In this document: piece after piece, positions 45,864 through 55,308 of the stretch
How the letters are laid out: every line of letters starts with the position of its first letter
How positions within the stretch are numbered: position 1 is the stretch's first letter
From: Cytophagales bacterium UBA2561
GTDB taxonomy: Bacteria > Bacteroidota > Bacteroidia > Cytophagales > Thermoflexibacteraceae
Assembly (NCBI GenBank): GCA_002340355.1
Contig: DDLX01000028.1
Span: 496,001-560,000, forward strand
DNA: 64,000 bases
Reading direction: 5' to 3'
Translations under genes and position numbers: made by a program
Notes under the pieces: model-generated
Database searches by the model: none
Told to the model about the DNA's origin: nothing
The model's input: only the letters and a program-made list of their open reading frames with translations

Positions 45864-46514
45864 ATGAAAAAATTATGTTTTTATTTTCTATTCTTTGGAA
45901 TACTATTTACCGTTTCAGCACAAGATGATGAAGCTTCTGGCTCAGAAAAGAAACCCAATTCATCATCTGATCAACAAGTTCAGACTCTCCTCCAAAATAT
46001 CCAAAAAATTTCAGGATTTGGAGCATTTGACCTTGAATATGCTCCGATTGATGGCGATATAGGTGTATTTACAGGTGGTAGTGGGGGCATTATTTTGGGT
46101 AATATTTATTTGGGTGGATACGGCATGGGTTTGAGTACTTCAACTAAGGTTGATGTTAATAATCAACGCTCTAGATTACACTTTGGTCATGGTGGTTTTT
46201 TATTTGGTATTGACCTGATGCCTAAGAATTTAGTTCACTTTACAGCAACTACTAAATTAGGTTGGGGAAGTGTCCGACTTGCAGAAAATAATTTCAATAA
46301 TACTCCTGATAGTTGGTTTGGAAATCGTTCAGAGAGTGTCTTTGTTATACAACCCTCAGCAGGTATAGAAGTAAATATGACTAAGTTCTTCAAGATTGCT
46401 TTAACAGGACAGTATCGTCTTGTGCAAGGTGCAAAAGACTTAGAAGGATTTGATGCCACTAAACTCAGTAATGCTAGTGTAGGTTTAAGCCTCAAATTTG
46501 GTTGGTTTGAATAG
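45864..46514 (+). CDS. Secreted outer-membrane beta-barrel-like protein
   Basis: 216 aa with a signal peptide (KKLCFYFLFFGILFTVSA|QDDE). A Ser/Glu-rich linker follows, then alternating hydrophobic strands rich in Gly (VFTGGSGGIILGNIYLGGYGMGLS) and a final Phe/Glu end (SLKFGWFE), as in small outer-membrane barrels. The function is unknown. A terminator follows at 46580-46610. Confidence 0.7.
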   Translation: MKKLCFYFLFFGILFTVSAQDDEASGSEKKPNSSSDQQVQTLLQNIQKISGFGAFDLEYAPIDGDIGVFTGGSGGIILGNIYLGGYGMGLSTSTKVDVNNQRSRLHFGHGGFLFGIDLMPKNLVHFTATTKLGWGSVRLAENNFNNTPDSWFGNRSESVFVIQPSAGIEVNMTKFFKIALTGQYRLVQGAKDLEGFDATKLSNASVGLSLKFGWFE

Positions 46515-46579
46515 ATTTGTAGAATTTTTTTCTATTTCATTTCATCGAATAATACTATTTTGATTCTCGTACACGACTA

Positions 46580-46610
46580 AGCCGAATTTCCTTTGGAGTT
46601 CGGTTTTTTT
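46580..46610 (+). terminator. Intrinsic terminator after the beta-barrel-like gene
   Basis: CCGAA (46582-46586) pairs with TTCGG (46599-46603), extended inside by TCC/GGA, then seven Ts. Confidence 0.75.
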
Positions 46611-46742
46611 GATGTTTTTTATAGAATTTTGAAGAAAGTTTTCAAGATATTTTCTGGAAAAAATTGAATTTATTTGCCACACTTTTCGTATGTTTAATAA
46701 AACAAATGACGCTATTTGAACCTTGTATCTAACTCCTAAATT

Positions 46743-47591
46743 ATGCGCCACCCTCTACACTTTTTCTTTTTACTCCTTTCTGGATTTCTTTTTAAAGCTT
46801 GTCACGATACGAGTCCTGAGCTGATGCGTCATAAACCTTCACGAGTAGCCTCCTCCTCACGCCATAAAAAAGAGGCGGGTGACATTATCCAAAGTATTCC
46901 TAATCCTTTAGAAATCTGTGATTTAATTTGTGCACTCGAAAAAACAAACCGTCCACCATTTTACGTCTCGGAGTCAAATGATATTTCAAAATATCATACC
47001 AGCTATAAACAAGCGATCAATTTGGGAATTTATCGCACCAATCTTTTTTATGCCAATCATTATCACAAAACCGAAGATATTTTGCGATATATGAAAGCGA
47101 TTAATACCCTACAATCCGAACTAGCTTATGCTTCCGAAGCCATGCAAAAACGAGTAAATTCTTTGCAAGAAGCTATCAAGGAGCGTCCTCGAAATATTGA
47201 CTCGGTAATATTTGTACAAGGTAATTTATTTTTTGAAGATTTTGAAAGTCATTTCCACCAACTTGACCGTACCGAAATTAATGCTTGGGTTGAGCTAGGG
47301 AGCTGGATTGAGGGAGTTTATCTAGTAACCTTACACTATGAAAATCAGCCTGATAGTATTTTACGAGATAAAATTGCTGAACAAAAAATTATATTAGCTC
47401 AGCTCCTTCGACTCACAGAAATCTACCGCAACCGTCCCGCCTTCGAACAGATGCATCGCAAAATTACTGAGCTTTCAATTTTATATAAACCCGTTTTACC
47501 TGACCAATATGGAATTTACACGATTTCTGACGGACAACTTCGTAAGATTTGTTCCAAAATCAAGCATATTCGTGGAGAGGTTATTGGCTAA
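46743..47591 (+). CDS. Lipoprotein of unknown function
   Basis: 282 aa with a lipoprotein signal (lipobox FKAC, Cys20). The mature part is mostly alpha-helical and charged. No recognised domain or catalytic motif. It is followed by queE with its own promoter-like element, so not clearly in an operon. Confidence 0.8.
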   Translation: MRHPLHFFFLLLSGFLFKACHDTSPELMRHKPSRVASSSRHKKEAGDIIQSIPNPLEICDLICALEKTNRPPFYVSESNDISKYHTSYKQAINLGIYRTNLFYANHYHKTEDILRYMKAINTLQSELAYASEAMQKRVNSLQEAIKERPRNIDSVIFVQGNLFFEDFESHFHQLDRTEINAWVELGSWIEGVYLVTLHYENQPDSILRDKIAEQKIILAQLLRLTEIYRNRPAFEQMHRKITELSILYKPVLPDQYGIYTISDGQLRKICSKIKHIRGEVIG

Positions 47592-47620
47592 TTTTCGAAA
47601 ATCCTTATGATGTTTTTGTG

Positions 47621-47628
47621 TATTTTTG
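47621..47628 (+). promoter_or_regulatory. -7 element of the queE promoter
   Basis: TATTTTTG matches TAnnTTTG, 22 bp before the queE ATG. No clear -33. Confidence 0.45.
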
Positions 47629-47650
47629 CCCTCCACAAAAGACACAAAAA

Positions 47651-48256
47651 ATGCAAAAATACGAACTGCCTGTCATGGAGGCATTTTACACAATACAAGG
47701 CGAAGGGTTTTACAATGGACACCCAGCCTACTTTATCCGTTTGGGTGGATGTGATGTAGGTTGTGTTTGGTGTGATGTCAAAGAATCTTGGGAAGCCAAT
47801 AATCACCCTAAACTCCCTCTAAACCTATTGATTAGTGAAGCCAAGAAATATCCTTCTCGTTTGGTTGTCGTTACGGGTGGAGAGCCATTGATGTATGATT
47901 TAAATGAACTCAGCACTCAATTTCAAAATGAAAATTTTCGAACACACCTTGAAACTTCAGGAGTTTATCCCGTAACAGGAAAATGGGATTGGATTTGTTT
48001 CTCTCCTAAAAAATTTAGAAAACCTCACGCTGAAATTTATAATTTAGCACACGAACTAAAAATTATCATCTATCACCCCAGTGATTTTAAATGGGCAGAG
48101 ACACACGCCCAAAAAGTGAATTCTAATTGTCATCTTTCTTTACAAGTAGAATGGAGCAAAAGCACAAAATTACTTCCAGAAATCATTGATTATGTGAAAG
48201 ATAACCCCAAATGGAAAATTTCATTACAAACCCATAAATACATGGATATTCCTTAA
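47651..48256 (+). CDS. queE: 7-carboxy-7-deazaguanine synthase (radical SAM)
   Basis: 201 aa from ATG 47651 (a longer in-frame start at 47549 overlaps the lipoprotein gene and the promoter-like element). The radical SAM cluster motif is Cys34-x3-Cys38-x2-Cys41 in GGCDVGCVWCDVKESW. YTIQGEGF (13-20) and VTGGEPLMY complete the QueE pattern. It makes the 7-deazaguanine ring for queuosine/preQ0 from 6-carboxytetrahydropterin. The PTPS/QueD-family gene lies at 28561. Confidence 0.93.
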   Translation: MQKYELPVMEAFYTIQGEGFYNGHPAYFIRLGGCDVGCVWCDVKESWEANNHPKLPLNLLISEAKKYPSRLVVVTGGEPLMYDLNELSTQFQNENFRTHLETSGVYPVTGKWDWICFSPKKFRKPHAEIYNLAHELKIIIYHPSDFKWAETHAQKVNSNCHLSLQVEWSKSTKLLPEIIDYVKDNPKWKISLQTHKYMDIP

Positions 48257-48779
48257 TTAGTTGAATTTTTTCGTAACATTATCTCCCAAAACTAGACTAA
48301 ATCGATTAATAAACTGTAAAGTTTGACTTTGTCAATGCTAATTTCAAGTTTATCAATGCCCTTAGCAAAGATAAACTCATCTACTAATTGTTTCATTTTT
48401 AATGGCTTTCGAGTATTATTATTTCCTACGCCGAATTACAAAAGCACTCACCACGTTTTGCCCAAAAAAGTTTTTTGGGCGTTTCTTACTTAAAACTAAA
48501 TCAAAAAGTTTTAATTAATGATTATAGCTTTTTGATTTTTGTTTCATCTCTTTGGTTAATACTTATATTCATTTCCTATTTTCCATAAACGTTATTATTA
48601 AAGTTAAAAAACATGGGATTAGCTCTAGATGCGGAACACAATTTGATTTCTTACGTGTTAGGGTAAAGAAGATTTTGGTAACTCTTTTAGCTTCAAAATA
48701 TTCTATAAAATATACTAAGTTATCATTTTGTTTTATTGAAAATAAATCCAAACAATCAACACATTATTACTTTTATCCT
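48257..48779. other. 523-bp intergenic region with a perfect palindrome
   Basis: GCCCAAAAAA (48460-48469) and TTTTTTGGGC (48471-48480) make a 21-nt perfect palindrome about 200 bp after queE. A 34-codon minus-strand ORF (48292-48396) is present but unsupported. The rest is AT-rich upstream DNA of the histidine kinase. Confidence 0.6.
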
Positions 48780-50813
48780 ATGAACTTGATATTCAAAAAA
48801 TACCTTTTTTTCGGAATTTTTATTACTCTTTTTCAATCCTTATCGGCACAAATTCCGACTATTTTAGAAGGACAAATTCGAGATTATCGCCTACAACCAC
48901 TCAAACGGGTAAAGGTAATGATTGATGGATTAAATGGAATTAGTCCAACTTATACGAACTCTGAAGGGAAGTTTTTGATGCAATTGCCCAAGGATACTCA
49001 AATTACAAACCAAACCCCGTTTATAGTTAATGGCGTTGAAGTCAATCCCGCCGATGTCATGTATAGCTCATACGATCATTTTGTTCAAATTCATACGCAT
49101 GCTAATCACAAAAAATTAGAAAAACGAGCTACTCGTCAGCATTTTATGGTACGAGTTCGGGATAAATATAAAGACCCTATTAACCATACTCGTGTTTCTG
49201 TAAATGGCACATATTACTATACTGATGATAATGGGGAGTTTATGTTTTTAATTACGACAGAGGGAATTCATCAGGTAGATATCGTCCATCAAGATTCTTT
49301 ACAACTGAAGCCACGTTTAAAAGTACAACTACCTGAAAAACAAAAAGATAAAGAATATTTCAACCCCGACTTAGACCAACTTAAAGCATCACTACAAAAA
49401 AACCGAGATAGTCTTATCAAGTACAATAACTTTTTACAGGATAAACTAGTTGAAATTATGGACAGGAGCCAAAAAAGTGCTTCTTCAAAGGCTGATGCCG
49501 AATATATTAGAAAATTACAGGGAACCGTCTTGTTTAATAAGCAAGTACTTCAAGAAATGAATACTAAAAACGAAGATTTGCTTTCTCAGATTGATTCGGT
49601 GGTCAGTCAAAAAGATTCAGTTTTACAAGCTGACCAAGCTAAAGCCCAACATATTGTACATATCGAAAAAGAAAAACGAGAAATCCAACAAGCTAAACAA
49701 AAGGAAGCCCACGAATTTCAACGCAAATTTTACATTTTAATTTTAATTGTAATTGGTTTATTATTAAGCTTATATGTTTCTTATCAAATTCTCCAAAAGA
49801 TTAAATCTCAGAATCGAAAAATTCAATTACAAGCAGTAAGTCTTCGTCAAGCGAATGAAAAAATTTCACAAAAAAATCAACAACTCGAAAATAATCGATT
49901 AATGCTTACTGACCGTACTGGACAACTTGCAAAGCGTACTGCCGAATTAGAAAATACATTACAAAAACTACGAAATACACAAAGCCAACTCATCCAATCT
50001 GAAAAGATGGCTGGTTTGGGCACCCTGACCGCAGGAATTGCTCATGAAATTAATAATCCTGTAGGATTTATCTATGGAGGAGTTGAATCTTTAGAAGAAC
50101 GATTACCTGAATTATGGCAAATCTCACAAAAATTTGAAGCTTTAAAATCAACGACTCCTGAAACCAAATTGCGGCAACAACTCCAAGAATTAGAGCATCT
50201 AAAACAAGAAATGGACTACGAAGATATCAAAACCGATATTGCAGAATCAGTTACTGATATTAAAATTGGTGCAGATCGTACTTTTGAAATTGTCAAGAGT
50301 TTACGTACTTTTTCACGACTAGATGAAGGAAAATATAAAACCATTGACATTCATGAAAATATTGAATCTACATTAATTATACTTAAAAATCAATATAAAC
50401 ATCACGTTAAAATCGAAAAAAATTATAGTAATATCCCAAATATTGAGTGTAGTCCTGGATCGATCAACCAAGTGATTATGAATATTTTAGCAAATGCTAT
50501 TCAAGCCATTAAAGATAATAACAAAGAAAACGGAAATATTATCATATCAACAGGGAAAGTAGAAAATACATCAGATCCCACAATTTTTATTGCCATAAAA
50601 GATGACGGACCAGGGATACCTAAAAACGTTAAACATCGTATTTTTGATCCCTTTTTCACAACCAAAGATGTCGGGAAGGGAACAGGGTTAGGACTTTCTA
50701 TCTCTATGAATATCATCAAGGCGCATCATGGTAAACTTTATGTCGCCACTGAACTAGGAAAAGGAACAGAATTCATGATTCATCTGCCTATCAAACAAAA
50801 AGGAATTAGTTAA
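48780..50813 (+). CDS. Membrane histidine kinase with carboxypeptidase-regulatory-like sensor
   Basis: 677 aa from ATG 48780 (signal-like MNLIFKKYLFFGIFITLFQSLSAQ); the longer ORF from 48552 is not credible. Two beta-sandwich modules (ILEGQIRDYRLQPLKRVKVMIDG; HFMVRVRDKYKDPINHTRVSVNG) precede a coiled coil, one TM helix (about 317-338) and another coiled coil. The kinase core has His422 in AGIAHEINNPVGF, an N box NQVIMNILANAIQAI, and G boxes DDGPGIP and GTGLGLSISMNI. No response regulator gene is adjacent; the next gene, 129 bp on, is a SpoIIE phosphatase. Confidence 0.92.
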   Translation: MNLIFKKYLFFGIFITLFQSLSAQIPTILEGQIRDYRLQPLKRVKVMIDGLNGISPTYTNSEGKFLMQLPKDTQITNQTPFIVNGVEVNPADVMYSSYDHFVQIHTHANHKKLEKRATRQHFMVRVRDKYKDPINHTRVSVNGTYYYTDDNGEFMFLITTEGIHQVDIVHQDSLQLKPRLKVQLPEKQKDKEYFNPDLDQLKASLQKNRDSLIKYNNFLQDKLVEIMDRSQKSASSKADAEYIRKLQGTVLFNKQVLQEMNTKNEDLLSQIDSVVSQKDSVLQADQAKAQHIVHIEKEKREIQQAKQKEAHEFQRKFYILILIVIGLLLSLYVSYQILQKIKSQNRKIQLQAVSLRQANEKISQKNQQLENNRLMLTDRTGQLAKRTAELENTLQKLRNTQSQLIQSEKMAGLGTLTAGIAHEINNPVGFIYGGVESLEERLPELWQISQKFEALKSTTPETKLRQQLQELEHLKQEMDYEDIKTDIAESVTDIKIGADRTFEIVKSLRTFSRLDEGKYKTIDIHENIESTLIILKNQYKHHVKIEKNYSNIPNIECSPGSINQVIMNILANAIQAIKDNNKENGNIIISTGKVENTSDPTIFIAIKDDGPGIPKNVKHRIFDPFFTTKDVGKGTGLGLSISMNIIKAHHGKLYVATELGKGTEFMIHLPIKQKGIS

Positions 50814-50850
50814 AGTTAATCTTTACATTGCAAATTTTGCATTTTTTTTG

Positions 50851-50865
50851 TACCTTAATAAGGTA
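50851..50865 (+). promoter_or_regulatory. Dyad upstream of the PAS-GAF-phosphatase gene
   Basis: TACCTTA-A-TAAGGTA, a 15-nt palindrome 77 bp before the ATG. It could be an operator; a weak hairpin is the alternative. Confidence 0.35.
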
Positions 50866-50942
50866 TATCATATACTCGCTCAATCTTAGTACATAGCCCT
50901 CAAATTACAAACTTCATTTCTTTAAAAAATACAATAACTTTT

Positions 50943-52712
50943 ATGGATACTTTACAAAATATCAAACCTTTCTCTATTCCTGCGGAGGATAGCATATGCC
51001 GAGCTATATTTGATGATGCTCCCGATGCTATTTTTTTTGTAAATCTACAAGCTGAAATTATTGACTGTAATCAGACTGCATTACGTCTATTTGAAGCTCC
51101 ACATAAGAATAAATTGCTCAGAACAAATATTTTAACTTTGCAAGAAGACAGCGTTACAGAAAAAGATAAAGATTTTTTTTTGGAGGAAATGGCTCAGAAA
51201 AGTATTTATGGTGGTGAACGAAAATTTAAAACATTCAACAATAGTTCTTTTGTTGGTTTCCTAGATGCCAGATCTAAACATATTCTAGATGAAGTCTGTA
51301 TTTTAGTGCGTATTCGAAAAATACAAAAAATAGAGGCAGAAATTGGTTTACAAACCATTATCACAGGCACCTCAAATGTAACGGGAAACCAATTCTTTGA
51401 GACTCTCACTAAGGTTCTAGGAGACTTTTTTAACGCAAAATTTGCATTTGTGGGCAAAATTATTCCAAAAACCAAAATGGTAGAAACCTTACATCTCCGA
51501 GTAGCTGGCGAAACTCAACCTAATTTTTCTTACGAGCTTAAAGGAACACCATGTGCTAATGTCATAAATGGCAATGGAACAATTAGTTTTTATCCTGAAA
51601 ATGTTGATTTTTTATTTCCTGAAGATTTGCTCTTAGTACAGATGGGAATTAAAAGCTATTTCGGGTCGCCTGTTTTGGATAAGGCAGGAACACCAATTGG
51701 GTTAGTTGTGGTTATGGATAATGAAACGATGGAAGAAATTCCCTATGGACGTTATATATTATCGATTTTTGCTTCTCGAGTAGGAGCTGAAATTCAGCGA
51801 ATTAATAAAGAAAATGAGCTGAAAGAGAATTACGAAGAATTACAAGCCTTCGAAGAAGAATTACGACAGCAATCAGAAGAATTATTGGTAATTAACGAGC
51901 ATTTAGAGCAAACTAGTCAAGAGATTGAACGCCAACGAAGTTTATTAGCTCAAAAAAACAAGACCATTAATGCTAGTTTACGTTATGCCAAGCGCATTCA
52001 AGAAGGCATTTTGCCTCGTAAAATCTGGATAGAGGAATTCTTTTCCGATGTCTTGATTTTTTATAAACCTTTACAACTGGTTTCAGGTGATTTTTATTGG
52101 TTCAGTGAACAAGAAAATAAACAATATTTAGTCGTAGCTGACTGTACGGGGCATGGTGTTCCAGGTGCTTTTATGTCTATGATTGCCAATACATTACTAA
52201 ATAAAATTATTAAAGATTCTACTTTAAATCTTGATGAAATTCTAGTTCAATTAAATCATGAAATCGCCATAGCCCTAAGGCAAAGAGAAACAGGAAATAC
52301 AGACGGTTTAGAAATTTCACTTTGTGAATTTGAACCTAATAAAAGACAAACTACATTGCGGTTTGTAGGCTCAAAGCAATATATTTTCATTGTTCAATCA
52401 GGAAAATTAGAGCGTATCAAAGGAAATAGAGTTTTGATAGGAGGTGACTTCAAGCATAAAAAAAGTCCATTTGATATCCAAGAAAGAATCCTAAATCAGG
52501 GAGATAAAGTATATCTTTTGTCTGATGGATTTATTGACCAAGCTTCTCCAAGTCGGAAAAATTTCTCTATTCAAAAACTCCAAAACCTCATCGAAAAAGT
52601 TCATACTGAATCTATGCGAACTCAATGCAAGTACTTCCAAAAAGCCCTCGAACAACACCAGCAAGATGCCAAACAACGAGATGATATTACCTTGGTTGGT
52701 GTAACGATTTAA
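50943..52712 (+). CDS. PAS-GAF SpoIIE-type serine phosphatase
   Basis: 589 aa, no TM segment. A PAS domain (about 17-130; ICRAIFDDAPDAIFFVNLQAEIIDCNQTALRLF), a GAF domain (about 140-290), a long coiled coil (about 295-345), then the SpoIIE phosphatase with LVSGDFYW and ADCTGHGVPGAFMSM (about 400). The C-terminus shows the family's LVGVTI end. Its linker (NASLRYAKRIQEGILP) is a variant of the one in the other two phosphatases. Likely a cytoplasmic sensor that dephosphorylates a STAS-like partner; target and ligand are unknown. Confidence 0.9.
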   Translation: MDTLQNIKPFSIPAEDSICRAIFDDAPDAIFFVNLQAEIIDCNQTALRLFEAPHKNKLLRTNILTLQEDSVTEKDKDFFLEEMAQKSIYGGERKFKTFNNSSFVGFLDARSKHILDEVCILVRIRKIQKIEAEIGLQTIITGTSNVTGNQFFETLTKVLGDFFNAKFAFVGKIIPKTKMVETLHLRVAGETQPNFSYELKGTPCANVINGNGTISFYPENVDFLFPEDLLLVQMGIKSYFGSPVLDKAGTPIGLVVVMDNETMEEIPYGRYILSIFASRVGAEIQRINKENELKENYEELQAFEEELRQQSEELLVINEHLEQTSQEIERQRSLLAQKNKTINASLRYAKRIQEGILPRKIWIEEFFSDVLIFYKPLQLVSGDFYWFSEQENKQYLVVADCTGHGVPGAFMSMIANTLLNKIIKDSTLNLDEILVQLNHEIAIALRQRETGNTDGLEISLCEFEPNKRQTTLRFVGSKQYIFIVQSGKLERIKGNRVLIGGDFKHKKSPFDIQERILNQGDKVYLLSDGFIDQASPSRKNFSIQKLQNLIEKVHTESMRTQCKYFQKALEQHQQDAKQRDDITLVGVTI

Positions 52713-52757
52713 ATTCTTTCTTTAGAGAAAATTAAATTGAATATTTTGTATCATTTA

Positions 52758-53672
52758 TCAAAAATCACCTCGTTCAAAAATCATAATAGTGCATTGTTTT
52801 CCTTCCAAATTATATTTTTGAACGTATTGATTTTCAGGATTTACTGGACTAATATTATTATCAAAACCTATCCAAATTTCATCTTTTGTGATTAGTAATG
52901 CTTCTGCCATGCCATACTCTGGATGACGAGTTTTATAAAATGTATTTTCTAGTTTTTTATTACCCGCATACTTTGAAAATGAATAACTTACGGTCTCATT
53001 AGTGGCTAAATCAAGACGAGTAATAAAATAGAAATTACGTTCTAAAATATATAAATATTCTTTTTCATCTTTGATCTCAAACTTAATATCTGCAAAGTCT
53101 GGGTTTTTAGAACCTTTTGCTGGAATAGTAAACTTTCGCAAAATCTTTCCTGTTAAATCAGTTTCCAAAATGTAGCGTGAATCACTGACCACTCTAGCAG
53201 TACGTTCTTTTGCAAAATATAGTTTTTTATTTCCAAAACAGAACCCTTCAAAGCCTGCATTTCCCCATTTTTCAGGCATTAAATCCTCACCCGTCTGATT
53301 TTCATATTCTTTGAAGTTAGGTCTAATTTTTTTGTTTTTGCCAATAATTGAGGAAGATTTTTCAGATAAGACAAAGCAATCATCTCCTTGGAAATCAATC
53401 CCTTCCCAATCTTTATCTATTGATGAAAGATTTGCTTTTCCTCTAAACTTGGCTCTTTTGATTTTCTGATGTTGAAGGCGAAAAATACGCTGATTTTCAT
53501 CATTAACTACAAAAACATTTCCTTGATTATCTTTTGCTAATCCGCTTAATTCGAAGGGATACCAATATTTAGGCTGATACATTGTTTTTAATTGGAGGGA
53601 ATCCTGTGCCTCTAAATTCTGGACAAAAAAAAAGCTAGCTAAAGCTATAAAAATGATTTTTTGAAATTTCAT
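52758..53672 (-). CDS. Secreted beta-propeller-like protein (SdiA-regulated/phytase-like)
   Basis: 304 aa with a signal peptide (KIIFIALASFFFVQNLEAQ). The pattern ELSGLAKDNQGNVFVVNDENQRIFRL, KDWEGIDFQGDDCFVLSEKSSSI and NAGFEGFCFGNKKLYFAKER is repeated like propeller blades, as in SdiA-regulated and esterase-like-phytase families. The substrate, if any, is unknown. It converges with the PAS-GAF-phosphatase gene. Confidence 0.72.
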   Translation of the reverse strand: MKFQKIIFIALASFFFVQNLEAQDSLQLKTMYQPKYWYPFELSGLAKDNQGNVFVVNDENQRIFRLQHQKIKRAKFRGKANLSSIDKDWEGIDFQGDDCFVLSEKSSSIIGKNKKIRPNFKEYENQTGEDLMPEKWGNAGFEGFCFGNKKLYFAKERTARVVSDSRYILETDLTGKILRKFTIPAKGSKNPDFADIKFEIKDEKEYLYILERNFYFITRLDLATNETVSYSFSKYAGNKKLENTFYKTRHPEYGMAEALLITKDEIWIGFDNNISPVNPENQYVQKYNLEGKQCTIMIFERGDF

Positions 53673-54034
53673 TCACTATATATTTAAAATTTATTTTTAT
53701 TCGGTTTTCTTGAAAAAGACACTAAAAGAAAGACTTTGCCTAAAACAGACATTCCGCTCAAATAATTTGAAAAGTCAATAATCAAAACTACTAAAAAACT
53801 AACTAAATAAATCTTCTCCTGTTTCGCATTTTTCACACAAAATGAGTTATTGATAATCCCATACAAATGATCGGCTGTAAAACAATACCAAGCATCATGA
53901 TAAAAACATAATTTAATAGTTCATACCCTTTTTGTATAAAATAACTCATTGAAAAGGCTCAAATAGTATAGATCAATAAAATGAGAAGATTTAATCTAAC
54001 AACTTTTTGTGTTTCTTTCATGACTTTTCGGAAT
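53673..54034. other. 362-bp region with possible membrane-protein remnant
   Basis: Two small minus-strand frames (53833-53949, 38 aa; 53684-53866, 60 aa), both hydrophobic, overlap in different frames and could be one broken membrane protein. An 11-bp inverted repeat, AATGAGTTATT (53841-53851) and AATAACTCATT (53940-53950), frames part of it. Nothing is recognised. Confidence 0.35.
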
Positions 54035-55060
54035 TTATTGACTAAGATTTTGTTGCCATTTCCATGCCGATTCCATCATATCATCCAAATCATAACGAGG
54101 TTTCCAGCCTAGTCTTTCATGGCTTAAGGTGATATCTGAATAAATAGCCGCCACATCTCCCGCTCGTCGTTCACCAATGCGATAATTTAGTTTGATACCT
54201 GAAACTCGCTCGAAAGCTTCGATGGCTTCTAAAACTGTCACACCGTTACCTGTTCCCAAATTAATAATTTCAAGATTGGATTTGTTCCGTTTGTCTTTCA
54301 GATAGTTCAGAGCTAGAATATGTGCTTCTGCAATATCCGAAACATGAACATAATCTCGTACACAAGAGCCATCACGCGTATCAAAATCATCTCCGAAAAC
54401 AGTTAATTGTTTGATTTCACCGATAGCCGTTTTAGTAATAACAGGCACTAAATTAGTTGGTGAATTAATCGGATTTTCTCCATTCCAACCCGAAATATGC
54501 GCCCCAACAGGGTTAAAATAACGCAATGCAATCAATTGTGTTTGACTCGTTTTAACGAAGTCTGTCAAAATTCGCTCTCCCATTTTTTTCGTTTCGGCAT
54601 AAGGACTTTCGCATTGATTTAAGGGAGTTTTTTCATTTACGGGTAGTTTCTCCACATTTCCATAAACCGAACAAGAAGATGAAAAAATAAAATGTGAAAT
54701 AGCAAATTTCTGGCAACAATGTAGAATATTTCCCAAAGATTCCAGATTATTATGGTAATATCGCAAAGGTTGCTCAACAGACTCAGGAACAGACTTCAAT
54801 GCTGCAAAATGAATGATTCCTGTAATATCTGGATTCTCAATAAAAATTTGCTCTACCTGAGATTTATCACACAAATTAACCGTATAATTCTTAACTGATT
54901 TATTCGTAATTTTCTCAATAAGCCGAAATACTTCAGGTGAAGAATTAGAAAAATTATCAACTGAAATCGGTTCATAAATTCCCCCTTCAAGAAGCTCAAT
55001 AATGGTATGTGAACCCAAATATCCTGCTCCACCTGTAACCAAAATTTTATTTTTTTCCAT
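54035..55060 (-). CDS. galE: UDP-glucose 4-epimerase
   Basis: 341 aa from ATG 55060 (MEKNKILVTGGAGYLGSHTI); the longer ORF from 55138 adds an unlikely leader. The NAD-binding Rossmann motif TGGAGYLGS is at 9-17, and the catalytic SPYAETKK contains the Tyr-x3-Lys pair. Interconverts UDP-glucose and UDP-galactose for envelope sugars. The ATG-proximal sequence and length (about 340 aa) are typical. Confidence 0.95.
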   Translation of the reverse strand: MEKNKILVTGGAGYLGSHTIIELLEGGIYEPISVDNFSNSSPEVFRLIEKITNKSVKNYTVNLCDKSQVEQIFIENPDITGIIHFAALKSVPESVEQPLRYYHNNLESLGNILHCCQKFAISHFIFSSSCSVYGNVEKLPVNEKTPLNQCESPYAETKKMGERILTDFVKTSQTQLIALRYFNPVGAHISGWNGENPINSPTNLVPVITKTAIGEIKQLTVFGDDFDTRDGSCVRDYVHVSDIAEAHILALNYLKDKRNKSNLEIINLGTGNGVTVLEAIEAFERVSGIKLNYRIGERRAGDVAAIYSDITLSHERLGWKPRYDLDDMMESAWKWQQNLSQ

Positions 55061-55308
55061 ATTTTTAATCAAATTATGCTCGAATTTTTGAAGACTCGAA
55101 AATACACATTTCTTAAAAGAAACTTTTCTTTCAGTCAAACATCATCAACTAATTCCTGTCTATGAAGTAGAGTTTCCTAGGAAACTGCAAAGTAACCCTA
55201 AGAAATAGTTTCAATACCAAACTTTAAGATATAAGGTAAATTGAAAACGACAAACAGAAGTATTACCTTTGTTCTGGAATAATATATAAATTCTAAAATG
55301 AAATATTA

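Noticed and set aside
48292..48396. 34-codon minus-strand ORF after queE
   Set aside because: Too short, no ribosome-binding site that I can defend and no recognised homology.
48552..48779. N-terminal extension of the histidine kinase ORF
   Set aside because: The true signal peptide starts at ATG 48780; the extension is basic and AT-rich noncoding DNA.
53684..53866. 60-aa minus-strand ORF
   Set aside because: Hydrophobic but without homology or clear start; kept only as a possible remnant.
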